This document shows positions 1 through 8,971 of a stretch of DNA of 44,608 bases, one piece after another. Within the stretch, counting starts at the first letter, position 1; each line of letters starts with the position of its first letter. The position numbers and the translations under genes are program-made. Location of the stretch: the NCBI GenBank assembly GCA_031260565.1, contig JAISLH010000095.1:1-44608 (forward strand). The letters are read 5' to 3'. The notes below the pieces were generated by a model that had not been told where the DNA came from, ran no database searches, and was given only the letters and a program-made list of their open reading frames with translations. Source of the stretch: Bacteroidales bacterium (GTDB lineage: Bacteria; Bacteroidota; Bacteroidia; Bacteroidales; P3).

Positions 1-58
1 CGTGACGCTGAAACGCCGCTTTAGAAAATTAAGGTGGCGTCTAAGTAAATTAAAATGG
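1..58. repeat. 21-bp-period array, AAACGCC family (left edge)
   Basis: The segment carries AAACGCCGCTTTAGAAAATT followed by a degenerate inverted unit GGTGGCG. It matches the arrays near 14735, 24602 and 43651. One frame is stop-free and reads as imperfect heptads of the type VTLKRRF. It continues to the window edge, so the full size is unknown. Confidence 0.7.
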
Positions 59-89
59 AGAGTTGTTAATGGGAAATGAAGAAAAATAG

Positions 90-97
90 TACCTTTG
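90..97 (+). promoter_or_regulatory. -7 element of polA promoter
   Basis: TACCTTTG matches the Bacteroidetes TAnnTTTG element and lies 45 bases before the polA start. An upstream TTG at about 63 is a weak -33 candidate because its spacing is slightly long. Confidence 0.6.
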
Positions 98-142
98 CCC
101 TTTATTAGAAAGACAAAAATTTGACATTAAGGCAACAAAACT

Positions 143-2962
143 ATGAACAAACAAAGACTTTTCCTCATTGACGCTATGGCGTTGGTATATCGCTCGTTTT
201 ATGCACTGAACAAAAGCCCCAGACTCAACTCTAAGGGCTTGAATACAAGTGCTGTGCTTGGCTTTTTCAACACTTTGCTTGACATTATGAGCAAATACAA
301 ACCCGATGCCTTAGGTGTGGCATTTGATTTGCAACAGGCGACCTTTCGACACGAACAATACCCTGAATATAAAGCTAATAGACACGCAATGCCTGAGGAT
401 TTACGAGCAGCCATACCTTATATAAAGGAGTTGGTTGAGGCTATGAATATTCCCATTCTTACTTGCGAGAGTTTTGAAGCCGATGACGTGATAGGCACTC
501 TTGCTAAGAAAGCTGCCAATTCTGATTATGAAGTTTTTATGGTTACACCTGACAAGGATTATGCCCAGTTGGTTGATGACAAAATAAGTATGCTGAAGCT
601 TGGAAGAGCAGGTGGTGATGACGAAGTTTGGAAAGAGCCACAGGTTTTGCAGAAATTTGAAGTGCGAAAGGTGAGTCAAGTAGTTGATATTCTCGCTTTA
701 TGGGGCGATAGTTCCGATAACATTCCCGGAGCCAAAGGAATAGGTGAAAAGAAAGCCAAGTTACTTATGCAACAGTTTGATAATGTGGAGCAGATGCTGG
801 ACAATACAGAGGCTATAGCCACGCCTTCCGTCCGCAAGGCAATAGAAGAAAGCCGCGAAATGATTATCCTCAGCAAGCAGTTAGCAACTATTTGTCTTGA
901 TGTGCCGATTGAATTGGATATGGCTTCACTTGCCGTTACCGACCCTGACTTTGAGAAGTGCAAAAGGCTGTTTGACGAGTTGGAATTTCGCACTTCCTCA
1001 CGGCGTTTCTTCGCAATGTTTAACCAAAACCCTGTTGGAGAAGCAGCAAAACCAACGCAGACGGCTTACGTTCAGAACGATTTGTTTGGTCAAAGCAACG
1101 TATCCGACAACGCTATCCTCCCCTACTCTACTCATAAAAACATTGCCAGCGTTGAACACAACTATCTCACCATTGAAAGTGAGCAGCAGGCAATGGAAAT
1201 AATTGAGTTAATTCGCCAAAATGGCTATTTCTGCTTTGATACCGAGACAACAAACTTGGATATGGACGCTTCGCTGATTGGTATCTCTTTTTCAATCAAA
1301 GCACATCAAGGTTACTGGTTATATTTGGCTGATAAGAGTGATATTAAGGCTGAATTAGAACTTTGGAAACCGCTCTTTGAAGATGAGAATGTGGCGAAAA
1401 TAGGACACAATATGAAGTTTGACAAAAACATTCTGCTCAATTATGATGTTGAAGTAAAAGGTAAGCATTTTGACACGCTGATTGCTCATTATCTTCTTGA
1501 GGCTGAGGCTCGCCATAAGTTAGATTATCTTGCCGTTTCTTACCTTGACTATGAGATGGTGAGTTTTGAGGAAGTTTTTGGCAAACTTCGCAAGGGTGAA
1601 ACAATAAAACCAAGTTCGCTTGGCAAGGAACAACTGAGGGAATATGCCGTTGAGGACGCTGATATTTGTTTGCAGTTAAAGCCTTTGTTGGAAGAGCGGT
1701 TGCAAAACAATGGTATGTGTGATTTGTTTGCCGATATGGAAATGCCATTGATTGATGTGTTGCTGTCTATGGAAAGAGAGGGCGTTGCAATTGACATTGA
1801 GCAGCTGCATTGTTACTCTTTGCTGCTGGGAAAACGAAGATTGGAGTTGGAAGATGAAATATACGCTCAGGCGGACGGCATAAAGTTTAACATTGCTTCG
1901 GCAAAGCAGCTGGGTGATGTGTTATTTAAGCATTTGAAGATAATGGGTGATAGTGAGAAAGTGGCTAAAACTTCCGTTGCTAAGCAGTTTGCCACCGGCG
2001 AAGAGGTGCTTCAGAAGCTCGCCAATCGTCATCCGATAATCCCGCTCATACTTGAATATCGCTCCTTGACCAAACTGATAAGCACTTATGTTGATGCACT
2101 GCCATTGTTGGTCAATTCACGGACGGGAAGGATACATACATCGTTCAACCAAGCCAACACCTCCACCGGCAGGCTTAGCTCCAACAACCCCAATCTGCAA
2201 AACATTCCAATAAGAACAGAACTTGGCAAGGAGATTAGAAAGGCTTTTGTCAGCAGAGACAGAAAAGATTATGTGCTTTTGGCGGCTGATTATTCTCAAA
2301 TAGAGTTGCGTATCATTGCCTCTTTGAGTTCAGACGAGCATCTTTGCCAAGCCTTCAATGATGGTATGGATATTCACTTGGCAACGGCGGCTAAAATATA
2401 TAAGGTATCACCTGAGCAGGTTACAAAAGAGATGAGACGCAATGCTAAAAGCGTTAATTTTGGTATTATTTACGGCATATCCTCCTTTGGTTTGTCGCAA
2501 CAGCTTGACATTTCACGCAAGGAAGCCCAAACTTTGATAGACGAATATTTTACATCTTTCCCTACCCTCAAAACATTCATTGAAGAGAGTATAGCAAAGG
2601 CTTCGCAGCAGGGATTTGTCGCTACTATCTGCGGACGGAGACGATATTTGCCAGACATCAACTCTCGCAACTTCAATCTAAGAAGCTTTGCTGCCAGAAA
2701 TGCTGTTAATATGCCCGTTCAAGGCTCTTCTGCCGATATGATAAAGATTGCTATGATTGCAATCCACAACTATATCAAGCAAAACAAACTCAGGTCGCGT
2801 ATGGTGTTGCAAGTTCATGACGAATTAGTTTTTGACGTCTATCGCCCTGAATTGGAGCAGATGAAAACAATGATTGGTGACCTTATGACTAAGGCTATGC
2901 CTCTCAGAGTGCCGATAATAGTTGATTGCAAGGAAGGAGAAAATTGGTTGGAAGCTCATTAA
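143..2962 (+). CDS. polA: DNA polymerase I
   Basis: DNA polymerase I fills gaps and removes RNA primers during repair and lagging-strand synthesis. The 939-aa product has the usual three domains. An N-terminal 5'-3' exonuclease (about 1-300) shows DDVIGTLA and GDSSDNIPGAKGIGEKKA. The 3'-5' exonuclease (about 340-530) keeps the acidic motif FDTETTNLD, so proofreading is probably active. The polymerase domain (about 570-939) has motif A (AADYSQIELRI), motif B (RRNAKSVNFGIIYG) and motif C (QVHDELVF). Length is normal for the family. The ATG follows an A-rich leader and a TAnnTTTG promoter. It appears monocistronic, with a degraded terminator-like repeat 60 bases downstream. Confidence 0.97.
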   Translation: MNKQRLFLIDAMALVYRSFYALNKSPRLNSKGLNTSAVLGFFNTLLDIMSKYKPDALGVAFDLQQATFRHEQYPEYKANRHAMPEDLRAAIPYIKELVEAMNIPILTCESFEADDVIGTLAKKAANSDYEVFMVTPDKDYAQLVDDKISMLKLGRAGGDDEVWKEPQVLQKFEVRKVSQVVDILALWGDSSDNIPGAKGIGEKKAKLLMQQFDNVEQMLDNTEAIATPSVRKAIEESREMIILSKQLATICLDVPIELDMASLAVTDPDFEKCKRLFDELEFRTSSRRFFAMFNQNPVGEAAKPTQTAYVQNDLFGQSNVSDNAILPYSTHKNIASVEHNYLTIESEQQAMEIIELIRQNGYFCFDTETTNLDMDASLIGISFSIKAHQGYWLYLADKSDIKAELELWKPLFEDENVAKIGHNMKFDKNILLNYDVEVKGKHFDTLIAHYLLEAEARHKLDYLAVSYLDYEMVSFEEVFGKLRKGETIKPSSLGKEQLREYAVEDADICLQLKPLLEERLQNNGMCDLFADMEMPLIDVLLSMEREGVAIDIEQLHCYSLLLGKRRLELEDEIYAQADGIKFNIASAKQLGDVLFKHLKIMGDSEKVAKTSVAKQFATGEEVLQKLANRHPIIPLILEYRSLTKLISTYVDALPLLVNSRTGRIHTSFNQANTSTGRLSSNNPNLQNIPIRTELGKEIRKAFVSRDRKDYVLLAADYSQIELRIIASLSSDEHLCQAFNDGMDIHLATAAKIYKVSPEQVTKEMRRNAKSVNFGIIYGISSFGLSQQLDISRKEAQTLIDEYFTSFPTLKTFIEESIAKASQQGFVATICGRRRYLPDINSRNFNLRSFAARNAVNMPVQGSSADMIKIAMIAIHNYIKQNKLRSRMVLQVHDELVFDVYRPELEQMKTMIGDLMTKAMPLRVPIIVDCKEGENWLEAH

Positions 2963-3027
2963 CGGCATAATTGACGAGGTAGTTACTATTTGGAAGTTAA
3001 TAGACTTAAATAAAAACGGCATCGCCA

Positions 3028-3052
3028 GACAAACTTAATTATCGGACGGTGT
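3028..3052. repeat. Direct repeat copy 1 flanking the toxin-antitoxin remnant
   Basis: This 25-bp stretch, beginning GACAAACTTAATTATCGGAC, is identical to 3648-3672, exactly 620 bp away. Here the left arm of the hairpin is mutated (ATCGCCAGA against TCGGACGGTGT), so it is a weaker terminator than the other copy. Confidence 0.85.
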
Positions 3053-3069
3053 ATTTTGTTTATCCCCTT

Positions 3070-3359
3070 TTATTCTTTTGACAAAATAAGTGCTTTTAGT
3101 TCCAAATCGGCTGAAATCCTGAAATTTGTTGCCTTTATCTCTTCCAAAATGGTTTATCTACCTGCGTTTCAAATAACTTTAACTTCTGTATGTCTTTTAC
3201 GGCAACAATCTCAACCCAATCAGGCAGAGGTTCGCCAAACTCTTCCGCTATTTCGGGCGTAGTAGTGATTGTGCCGAAAAGTTGATGTAACAAATCTAAT
3301 CGCCCAATTTTTGACAGCACAATAAAACAACTTGTGTCTGAAATTATTGTTCTATTCAT
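3070..3359 (-). pseudogene. DUF3368 (PIN-fold) toxin, internally deleted
   Basis: From ATG 3359 the frame gives a typical DUF3368 N-terminus: MNRTIISDTSCFIVLSKIGR, then TTPEIAEEFGEPLPDWV. It stops at 3135 after 74 codons, just after ETQVDK, where the family normally continues GEASAIALA with the PIN catalytic core. In another frame the sequence resumes as ILEEIKATNFRISADLELKA and ends at 3070, which resembles the family C-terminus. The central part (roughly 60-70 residues in full-length relatives) is therefore missing and the two ends are out of frame. The start overlaps the antitoxin stop by 8 bases. PIN-family toxins are RNases; this one should be inactive. Family assignment is from memory of the family pattern. 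Confidence 0.75.
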
Positions 3360-3579
3360 TGATTGTTTCATTTTCAAGGTCAGATGCTGGGTAATTAAAA
3401 ATTGACACATCATAACTGCCCAATAATTCAGCAAAAGTGCGTTTTGACAGGTTGGCAACTTCTGCCGCCTGCCCAAGTGACAATCTGCCCTGTGCATACA
3501 AAGTACTGGCAAGTATCATCTGTATTTGTGCGGCGTTGAGGTCTGCCATTTCGGGTATATTAAAATTTATTGTTGCCAT
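3352..3579 (-). CDS. UPF0175 family antitoxin-like protein
   Basis: This 75-residue protein resembles the UPF0175 family, small helix-turn-helix proteins commonly paired with DUF3368 PIN toxins. The segment LSLGQAAEVANLSKRTFAEL reads as a DNA-binding helix-turn-helix. An upstream in-frame ATG at 3642 is rejected: the -7 promoter element (TATCTTTG, minus strand 3613-3606) lies between it and ATG 3579, which begins MATINFNIPE. The gene overlaps the broken toxin by 8 bases, as in a coupled operon. The antitoxin frame is intact although its toxin is deleted. Confidence 0.8.
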   Translation of the reverse strand: MATINFNIPEMADLNAAQIQMILASTLYAQGRLSLGQAAEVANLSKRTFAELLGSYDVSIFNYPASDLENETINE

Positions 3580-3605
3580 AAAATTTTCTATTTTGATTTT
3601 GGCGG

Positions 3606-3613
3606 CAAAGATA
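3606..3613 (-). promoter_or_regulatory. -7 element for the antitoxin-toxin pair
   Basis: TATCTTTG on the minus strand, 27 bases before the antitoxin ATG, with a TTTG about 20 bases further upstream as the -33 candidate. Confidence 0.65.
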
Positions 3614-3639
3614 CAAAATTTATTTTTAATTAAAACAAA

Positions 3640-3680
3640 CACCGCCCGACAAACTTAATTATCGGACGGTGTTTTTATTA
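3640..3680. terminator. Hairpin terminator (repeat copy 2)
   Basis: ACACCGCCCGA and TCGGACGGTGT pair in 10 of 11 positions around a 12-base AT-rich loop. A T-rich run follows on the plus strand (TTTTTATTA), and minus-strand reading also gives TGTTTGTTTTAATT. It can serve as the terminator of the leucine-rich-repeat gene ending at 3724. Bases 3648-3672 duplicate 3028-3052. Confidence 0.75.
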
Positions 3681-3723
3681 TTGTCATTGCAAAGCAGAAT
3701 GCCGAAGCAATCCATAAGAGCAA

Positions 3724-6700
3724 TTACTCTACAACTACTTTCCTCGCCATAACGCCTTTCTCAGTATAAACCTTAACAAAATAATTACCTTTCGCAAAAG
3801 CAGAAACATCTATCGTTGTATCTTTCGTTTGATAAATGATTTTTCCTAATACATCAACAATTTCAATATTATTTATCTTGTCATTGCAATCAATAGTTAT
3901 TTTATTGCTTGCTGGATTTGGATAAATAACAAGGGTATTGCCTGTTTCTATATCCGCCAAAGCATTAGGATTATTGGTTGCCACATTGGAGCGAATAGAG
4001 GCAAGAGACTTTGACAACGTGCAAGGCTCATTAAGCATAATCTCCACCACATAATAAACATAAGCACCCGCAGGAGCAGTGAAATCACTATAAGAAGTGT
4101 TAGTGCTTGGCATTGTACCTATCAACTCCATTGCACCGAAAGAACCATAGTAACCCGTTGCACGATAGATGTTGTAAGTCTGATACGATGTTCCTTCGTA
4201 TGGTGTCCATATCAAATTCCAAGAGTTGTTCTGCCCTGCATTTATTGTTAAGTGCATTGTCTTGTGATTGCTGCTTATCGGAGACTCATTGCCACAACTA
4301 TCAACGCCCGAAACCTTATAGCCATAAGAGCGAATCCTTGCATTGCTTTCCATATCCGTCCAAGTGTTGGCACTGTCATAATCTATCGTAGCCACCAAAT
4401 CATATTGCCCACTTTGAGAGCTTTCTTTGTAGATATTATAAGCGGCAACATCTTCATTGCGTTTCCAAACAACCTCATTATGGTTATTATCATCAACCGA
4501 AACCATACATATCTCCTGCTGCAAAGGAGGGTTTTTTACAACAAGGCTTAAGCTAACAATGCTATCGCAACCGTTAGCGTTTTCCAAATTGATATAGTAA
4601 GTTCCTGTTAGATACTTATCAGCAAAGTTTGCGTCCGTGTAAGTAGTACCATAACAAATTGCAGCATTATAAAAAGTAGTGTCTGCTGTTGCCGCTCCAT
4701 TAACAACAAAATTTGAAAATATATTTCCCCAGTTAGAAGCAGAATAAGCATTTATTGTTCCGCAAGGAACATAAATAGGGATATTGCTTGGTACATTTTC
4801 AAAAGAAGAATGGAAACTGTTATAATGAATATTGGGCGGTACGATGGCATTGCTGGTTATTGAAGTTAAACCACTACAATTTTGAAAAGCCCAAAGTCCA
4901 ATTGACGTTACAGAATTACCAATAGTTGCTGACGTTAAACCACTACAATTATAAAAAGTCTGCTCTCCAATTGTCGTTACAGAATTACCAATAGTTACCG
5001 ATGTTAAACCACTACAAAATTGAAAAGCCTGATTTCCAATTGACGTTACAGAATTAGGAATAGTTACTGATGTTAAACTACTACAATTAGAAAAAGCAAA
5101 TTGCCCAATGGTATCCAATGTATTCGGAAATGTTATTGCAGACAACCCTGTACATTTATAAAACGCATACCTCCCCACAGAAACAAGGTTATTAGAAATG
5201 GTTACCGATGTTAGACCGCTACATTCTTCAAAAATACCATAAGTATCATTATTTCTGCCAAAGGCTGTCATAGAACTTGGTATTGCTGCCGAAGTCAAAC
5301 CAGTACATTTATAAAAAGCACCCTGCCCTATATCTGTAACTGAATTTGGTATCGTCAAAGCTCCCGTCAAAGCAGTACATCTCGCAAAAGCATAAGGAGG
5401 AATATATTGTACATTATTGCCTATGTTCAATGTGGTTAGAGAAGTACAGTTAAAAAAGACATCATTCGTAGAGCTTGAAGTCCCAATTTTTTTGCAATTT
5501 GTAGCATTAAAATTAACTGTTGTCAGGTTATCACAATTTTCAAATACTCTGACACCTATCGTATCAACTGAATTTCCAATAGTAACCGTTGTTAAGGCAT
5601 CACTATCATAAAAGGCATAACCCTGTATATTGGTAACAGAATTAGGAATAGTTATAGATGTTAAATAATCACAATTATAGAAAGCATATCCTTTTATAGT
5701 TTTCAATGAATTAGGAAGAACTATTGAAACTAAATCAGAAGAGAGAAAGGCAAAAGAATCTATTTCTGTTACGGCATAAGCGAGACCACATTCGGAAGTA
5801 ACAGTAGAAGGAATAACTAATGCCCCATTATAACCATTGTATCCATAAGTTACTTCAACCGTTGTGTCGGAGGTTATGCGGCAACCTATGTAATTATCAT
5901 TATTATCGTCATAAGAGAATTCTTGCTCCAAAACATGCAAATTCAATACTTTTACCATACAAGCCCCTATCTGTTGTGTATAAACTCCTGTTTGGCTTGC
6001 ATTAAATCCATTTGCCGTGTATGTTTGTCCATAACAAATAGAGTCGGAAATAACAGTATCCACCGTTCCATCAATGATAGTGAATTCATTCCATCGTGGA
6101 GCAGCCTGATAGGCACTCGCATATCCACACGGAACAGCCACAAACATATTATTTTCAGATAAACCATCAAAAGTATAATAAGCAACCGTTGGTGGCGTTG
6201 TTGCATTGCTCGTTATTTGCTCTAAATTGTAATTATAAGCAAATGCATAATCTCCGATTGTAGAAACAGAATTACCAATAGTTACTGACGTTAAACCATG
6301 ACAACTACTAAAAGCAGAACCTCCAATTGACGTAACAGAATTACCAATAGTGACAGACGTTAAACCACCACAACCTCCAAAAGCTCCATCTCCAATTGAC
6401 GTTACAGAATTAGGAATAGTTACTGACGTTAAACTACTACAATCCGTAAAAGCATAAACCCCAATTGACGTTACAGAATTACCAATAGTTACTGACGTTA
6501 AACTAGAATAAGCAAAAGCAAGATACCCAATTGTCGTTACAGAATTAGGAATAGTGGCAGAAGTTAAACCACTACCATGAAAAGCCTGAGTTCCAATTGA
6601 TGTTACAGAATAAGTATTTCCATCATAAGCCACAGAAGAAGGAATTACAACACTTCCGCTATAACCACTACCATGAGTTACCTCTACTGTCATCGGAGCA

Positions 6701-6819
6701 GTTGCCGATGTGATGTTGTAATAGATTGTCTTTCCGTCATCATTCACAGCGGAAAAATCATAAGCCTTTGCACTCTAGCCCATGAGGGCGAATGCCATAA
6801 TTAAAAGTATTCTTTTCAT
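3724..6819 (-). pseudogene. BspA-type leucine-rich-repeat surface protein with T9SS tail; TAG in signal peptide
   Basis: The natural start is ATG 6819, giving MKRILLIMAFALMG, then TAG at 6777-6775, then [20 protein letters not shown] in the same frame. The intact paralogue at 13676-14626 has the same layout without the stop. Beyond the TAG the frame is open for about 1,015 codons. It contains two blocks of LRR_5/BspA repeats (unit like [18 protein letters not shown]), about residues 30-200 and 320-650, separated by a linker. Fibronectin-like segments follow, then a C-terminal type IX sorting domain (VIYPNPASNKITI near its start, KGNYFVKVYTEKGVMARKVV at the end). An internal GTG at 6747 would give a protein with no signal peptide. 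It lies 12 bases after the 227-aa gene, so it is likely the last gene of that operon. Either a recent amber mutation, readthrough, or a base error explains it. Confidence 0.85.
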
Positions 6820-6831
6820 TTCTTTATAAAT

Positions 6832-7515
6832 TTAATTTATTAACACTTCAATAACCTTACACCAGTCGCCCGTTTGACCTTTGGAATTAACCCAACACGC
6901 TGTATAATAAACATGCTTGCCTCTGTCGCCCTTCGCAAAATTGAGAACAAACTTTGAATCACTCGTCAAAATTACGTGTTCCATATCGTCAATTTCCTTC
7001 GGCTCAACATCGGCAACAATCCACCGAACCATTGCCAAAGCAACACCTGTCGGCTTTTTCTGCTTCTTTTGCTTTTGACCAACGAAAGTATTTGACCACA
7101 ACGAACCGCTATGCTCCAAAGGCTTTTGAACATTGATTTCCATAAATGGAATGGCTGTTGGAACAGGTTTTGGCGTAGGTGTAGTGTCCTTTACCGTCAA
7201 TCCCAATGACCGCCGAACATCGTTGGTAACCTTATCATTACCAGCGATATATTTATCAACCATTAGTCGCAGCCACTTAACAAATTCCTTGCGGGCATCG
7301 TTCTTTTCCTGCACTGCAACAGGTGTTTTGGTTGCGGGGTTACTTACTTTTGCCCAAGCCGTTGTCCATTTGGTTTGCAACGCTTTACCTGCTGCCAATT
7401 CCTCCGCTGTCATCGTGAAAGGCAAGCCTTTTGAACCGAAATAAGTCATAATGTTTATTTGAAAAACATTGAAATTGGCATCGGGAGCCTGAAAATTTGA
7501 TTTTGTTTCTGACAT
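6832..7515 (-). CDS. Unrecognised 227-aa protein, two domains with a Thr/Pro linker
   Basis: I do not recognise this family with certainty. The N-terminal part (about 1-115) looks helical and charged, with a W-rich segment (TKWTTAWAKV). A Thr/Pro-rich linker (TTPTPKPVPTAIP, about 118-130) leads to a C-terminal half of likely beta structure ending HVYYTACWVNSKGQTGDW, reminiscent of a fibronectin-III-like strand pattern. There is no signal peptide or membrane segment. ATG 7515 lies 3 bases after the stop of the heptad-repeat gene, and its stop is 12 bases before the leucine-rich-repeat gene, so the three are probably co-transcribed. Confidence 0.7.
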   Translation of the reverse strand: MSETKSNFQAPDANFNVFQINIMTYFGSKGLPFTMTAEELAAGKALQTKWTTAWAKVSNPATKTPVAVQEKNDARKEFVKWLRLMVDKYIAGNDKVTNDVRRSLGLTVKDTTPTPKPVPTAIPFMEINVQKPLEHSGSLWSNTFVGQKQKKQKKPTGVALAMVRWIVADVEPKEIDDMEHVILTSDSKFVLNFAKGDRGKHVYYTACWVNSKGQTGDWCKVIEVLIN

Positions 7516-7518
7516 AAC

Positions 7519-8004
7519 TTAAATATTTTTTATTAAATGGTAATTAAATTCTTTGGAATAAGGTTTATTTTCTGCGGCAAAAATCATTTCAGCCATAGCG
7601 GAGAATTTATTTTCCATTGCTGAAATAATTTTTCCTGTGGCTGAAATGTTTTTAGCAATGGCGGAAGTTTTATAATCAACAGCAAAAATGTTTTCAGCCA
7701 TAGCGGAAATTATTTTTTCCATTGCTGAAACAATTTTTCCTGTGGCTGAAAACATTTTAGCAACAGCGGAAGTCTTATCATCCGTTGCTGAAATTGTTTT
7801 TTCTGTGGAATAAATTAAAAGATTGTTGGATTGAGATTTTTGCACAAAAGAAGGGGCAAAAATTAGCCACGTAAAACGCTCATGAATGCTCGCTATTGCA
7901 TTATTTTGCAGCGAGTTACCCCCCCCCCCCGAACCTACGGGAACAGCAAAATAAACAACGTTTGCGGCTGTTTTAGATAGGGTATTTTGTGTTGTTTTAT
8001 TCAT
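7519..8004 (-). CDS. Heptad-repeat protein with a 12-G tract
   Basis: This 161-residue product has no family I recognise. Start ATG 8004 (MNKTTQNTLSKTAANVVYF) is chosen because the -7 element TACATTTG at 8036-8029 lies just upstream; the further ATG at 8031 would fall inside the promoter. Residues about 18-28 (VGSGGGGNS) are encoded across a run of 12 G on this strand (7919-7930). The C-terminal half is about eleven 7-residue repeats such as SATGKII, SAMEKII, SAMAENI, SAIAKNI, each from a 21-bp DNA unit. One-base slippage in the G tract would truncate the product. It is the first gene of a probable three-gene operon. Confidence 0.6.
   Translation of the reverse strand: MNKTTQNTLSKTAANVVYFAVPVGSGGGGNSLQNNAIASIHERFTWLIFAPSFVQKSQSNNLLIYSTEKTISATDDKTSAVAKMFSATGKIVSAMEKIISAMAENIFAVDYKTSAIAKNISATGKIISAMENKFSAMAEMIFAAENKPYSKEFNYHLIKNI
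7565..7810 (-). repeat. Coding 21-bp-period array
   Basis: About eleven 21-bp units, for example CCATTGCTGAAATAATTTTT on the plus strand, tile this part of the gene. A higher-order repeat of about 105 bp (five units) occurs twice. Unit length equals that of the intergenic arrays elsewhere in the window, but here it encodes heptads. Confidence 0.85.
7919..7930. repeat. Homopolymer C12 (G12 on the coding strand)
   Basis: Twelve consecutive C on the plus strand interrupt otherwise AT-rich DNA, within codons of the heptad-repeat gene near its 5' end. This is a typical slippage site. Confidence 0.95.
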
Positions 8005-8028
8005 CCGGTTTATTACGATTTCAGGTTG

Positions 8029-8036
8029 CAAATGTA
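8029..8036 (-). promoter_or_regulatory. -7 element of the heptad-repeat operon
   Basis: TACATTTG followed by C on the minus strand, 25 bases before ATG 8004. Confidence 0.65.
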
Positions 8037-8302
8037 CGGCTTTTTTTCATAATAACAATATTTTGTTTTAATTTTCTATCTCTTTGTTTCATTTTCTTAT
8101 TATCAAGAGATAGACATTTATTGTTTGATAAGGGTATCGGGAGATAATTTAACCGACTTTTGCCAACCGTCCAAATTCTATACAAATGAATGGGTGGTCT
8201 ATTCTTTGCTGTGGATAATGTTAGTTCCGTTTGATTGGCTATCTGCGGAAGAAAATATTCACTATTTTTTATCATTTTCATTGCCATTTCAAATAAAATC
8301 TG

Positions 8303-8310
8303 TAAATTTG
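8303..8310 (+). promoter_or_regulatory. -7 element of the zapA operon
   Basis: TAAATTTG followed by C, 25 bases before ATG 8335. Confidence 0.65.
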
Positions 8311-8334
8311 CAGAGCGTTTAACGAGTGTTAGAG

Positions 8335-8628
8335 ATGGATAAAGTAGAAGCAACTATAGCTGCAATAGACTATAAATCAAGGAAAATTGCTGAAAGATGT
8401 AATAATTTGAAAGTAGAAAATGCGGTGCTAAAAGAACGGATTTTTGCTTTGGAAACTCAACTCAATGACGCAATGGATAAAAATAAAAAAGTAGAAGATA
8501 AATATAAACAGATAAATATAGGAAAGGATATAACGCATTCGGAAATCGCCGAAAGCAAAACAAAAATAAATGAATTGGTGCGTAAAATAGACAGATGTAT
8601 AACATTGATAACAAGCGATAATGATTGA
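8335..8628 (+). CDS. Small coiled-coil protein upstream of ZapA
   Basis: A 97-residue, highly charged helical protein, predicted coiled coil over nearly its whole length (for example VLKERIFALETQLNDAMDKN). It lacks a signal peptide or membrane segment. Position immediately before zapA suggests a ZapB-like or other division-associated role, but that is inference from context. GTG at 8326 is an alternative start, adding three residues. Its stop overlaps the zapA start region by 8 bases, implying coupled translation. Confidence 0.75.
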   Translation: MDKVEATIAAIDYKSRKIAERCNNLKVENAVLKERIFALETQLNDAMDKNKKVEDKYKQINIGKDITHSEIAESKTKINELVRKIDRCITLITSDND

Positions 8629-8926
8629 TATGAACGAAGAATTACCTGTAACGATAGCGATTGCTGAAAGAAAGTATAAGGTGAAGATTCAACCTGAGGA
8701 AGAGGAAGTATTTCGTCAGGCAGCCAATCTTATCAAAGATAAGTTGGATGGTTATGCTCGTTTATTTGCTTATAAGGATAAACAGGATTTATTGGCGATG
8801 GTGTTGCTGGAATATGTAACACAATATATCAATATAGAGCAAAAGCGTAGCTTCAAGGACGATGAGATAATTGTGAAATTAGAGCAACTTGATTCTATGC
8901 TTGATGAACAACTCTGTATGGTGTAA
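8621..8926 (+). CDS. zapA: Cell division protein ZapA
   Basis: ZapA is a small FtsZ-associated protein that promotes bundling of FtsZ protofilaments at midcell. The 101-residue product has the family pattern: an N-terminal beta strand pair (LPVTIAIAERKYKVKI), then EEEEVFRQAANLIKDKL and a long C-terminal coiled coil. The ATG at 8621 overlaps the preceding gene by 8 bases; ATG 8630 (MNEELPV) is an equally plausible start. A 6S-like RNA follows directly. The order zapA then 6S RNA is also well known in gamma-proteobacteria. Confidence 0.88.
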   Translation: MIDMNEELPVTIAIAERKYKVKIQPEEEEVFRQAANLIKDKLDGYARLFAYKDKQDLLAMVLLEYVTQYINIEQKRSFKDDEIIVKLEQLDSMLDEQLCMV

Positions 8927-8971
8927 GACAATGAAGAAGAAGAAGAGTTCTTTGAAATAAAAAAGATTTAT

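Larger units (their letters stand above)
8005..8334. other. Divergent intergenic region
   Basis: It contains the two divergent -7 elements (8029-8036 minus, 8303-8310 plus). Between them lies AT-rich DNA in which I see no convincing gene or RNA. Confidence 0.6.

Noticed and set aside
6775..6777. Genome-wide recoding of TAG as sense
   Set aside because: TAG ends normal genes elsewhere in the window (for example the antitoxin at 3352 and the sigma-54-type activator at 22334), so a general recoding is not supported.
8021..8353. 110-codon minus-strand ORF
   Set aside because: It crosses the divergent promoters, has no recognisable domain and overlaps the start of the coiled-coil gene.
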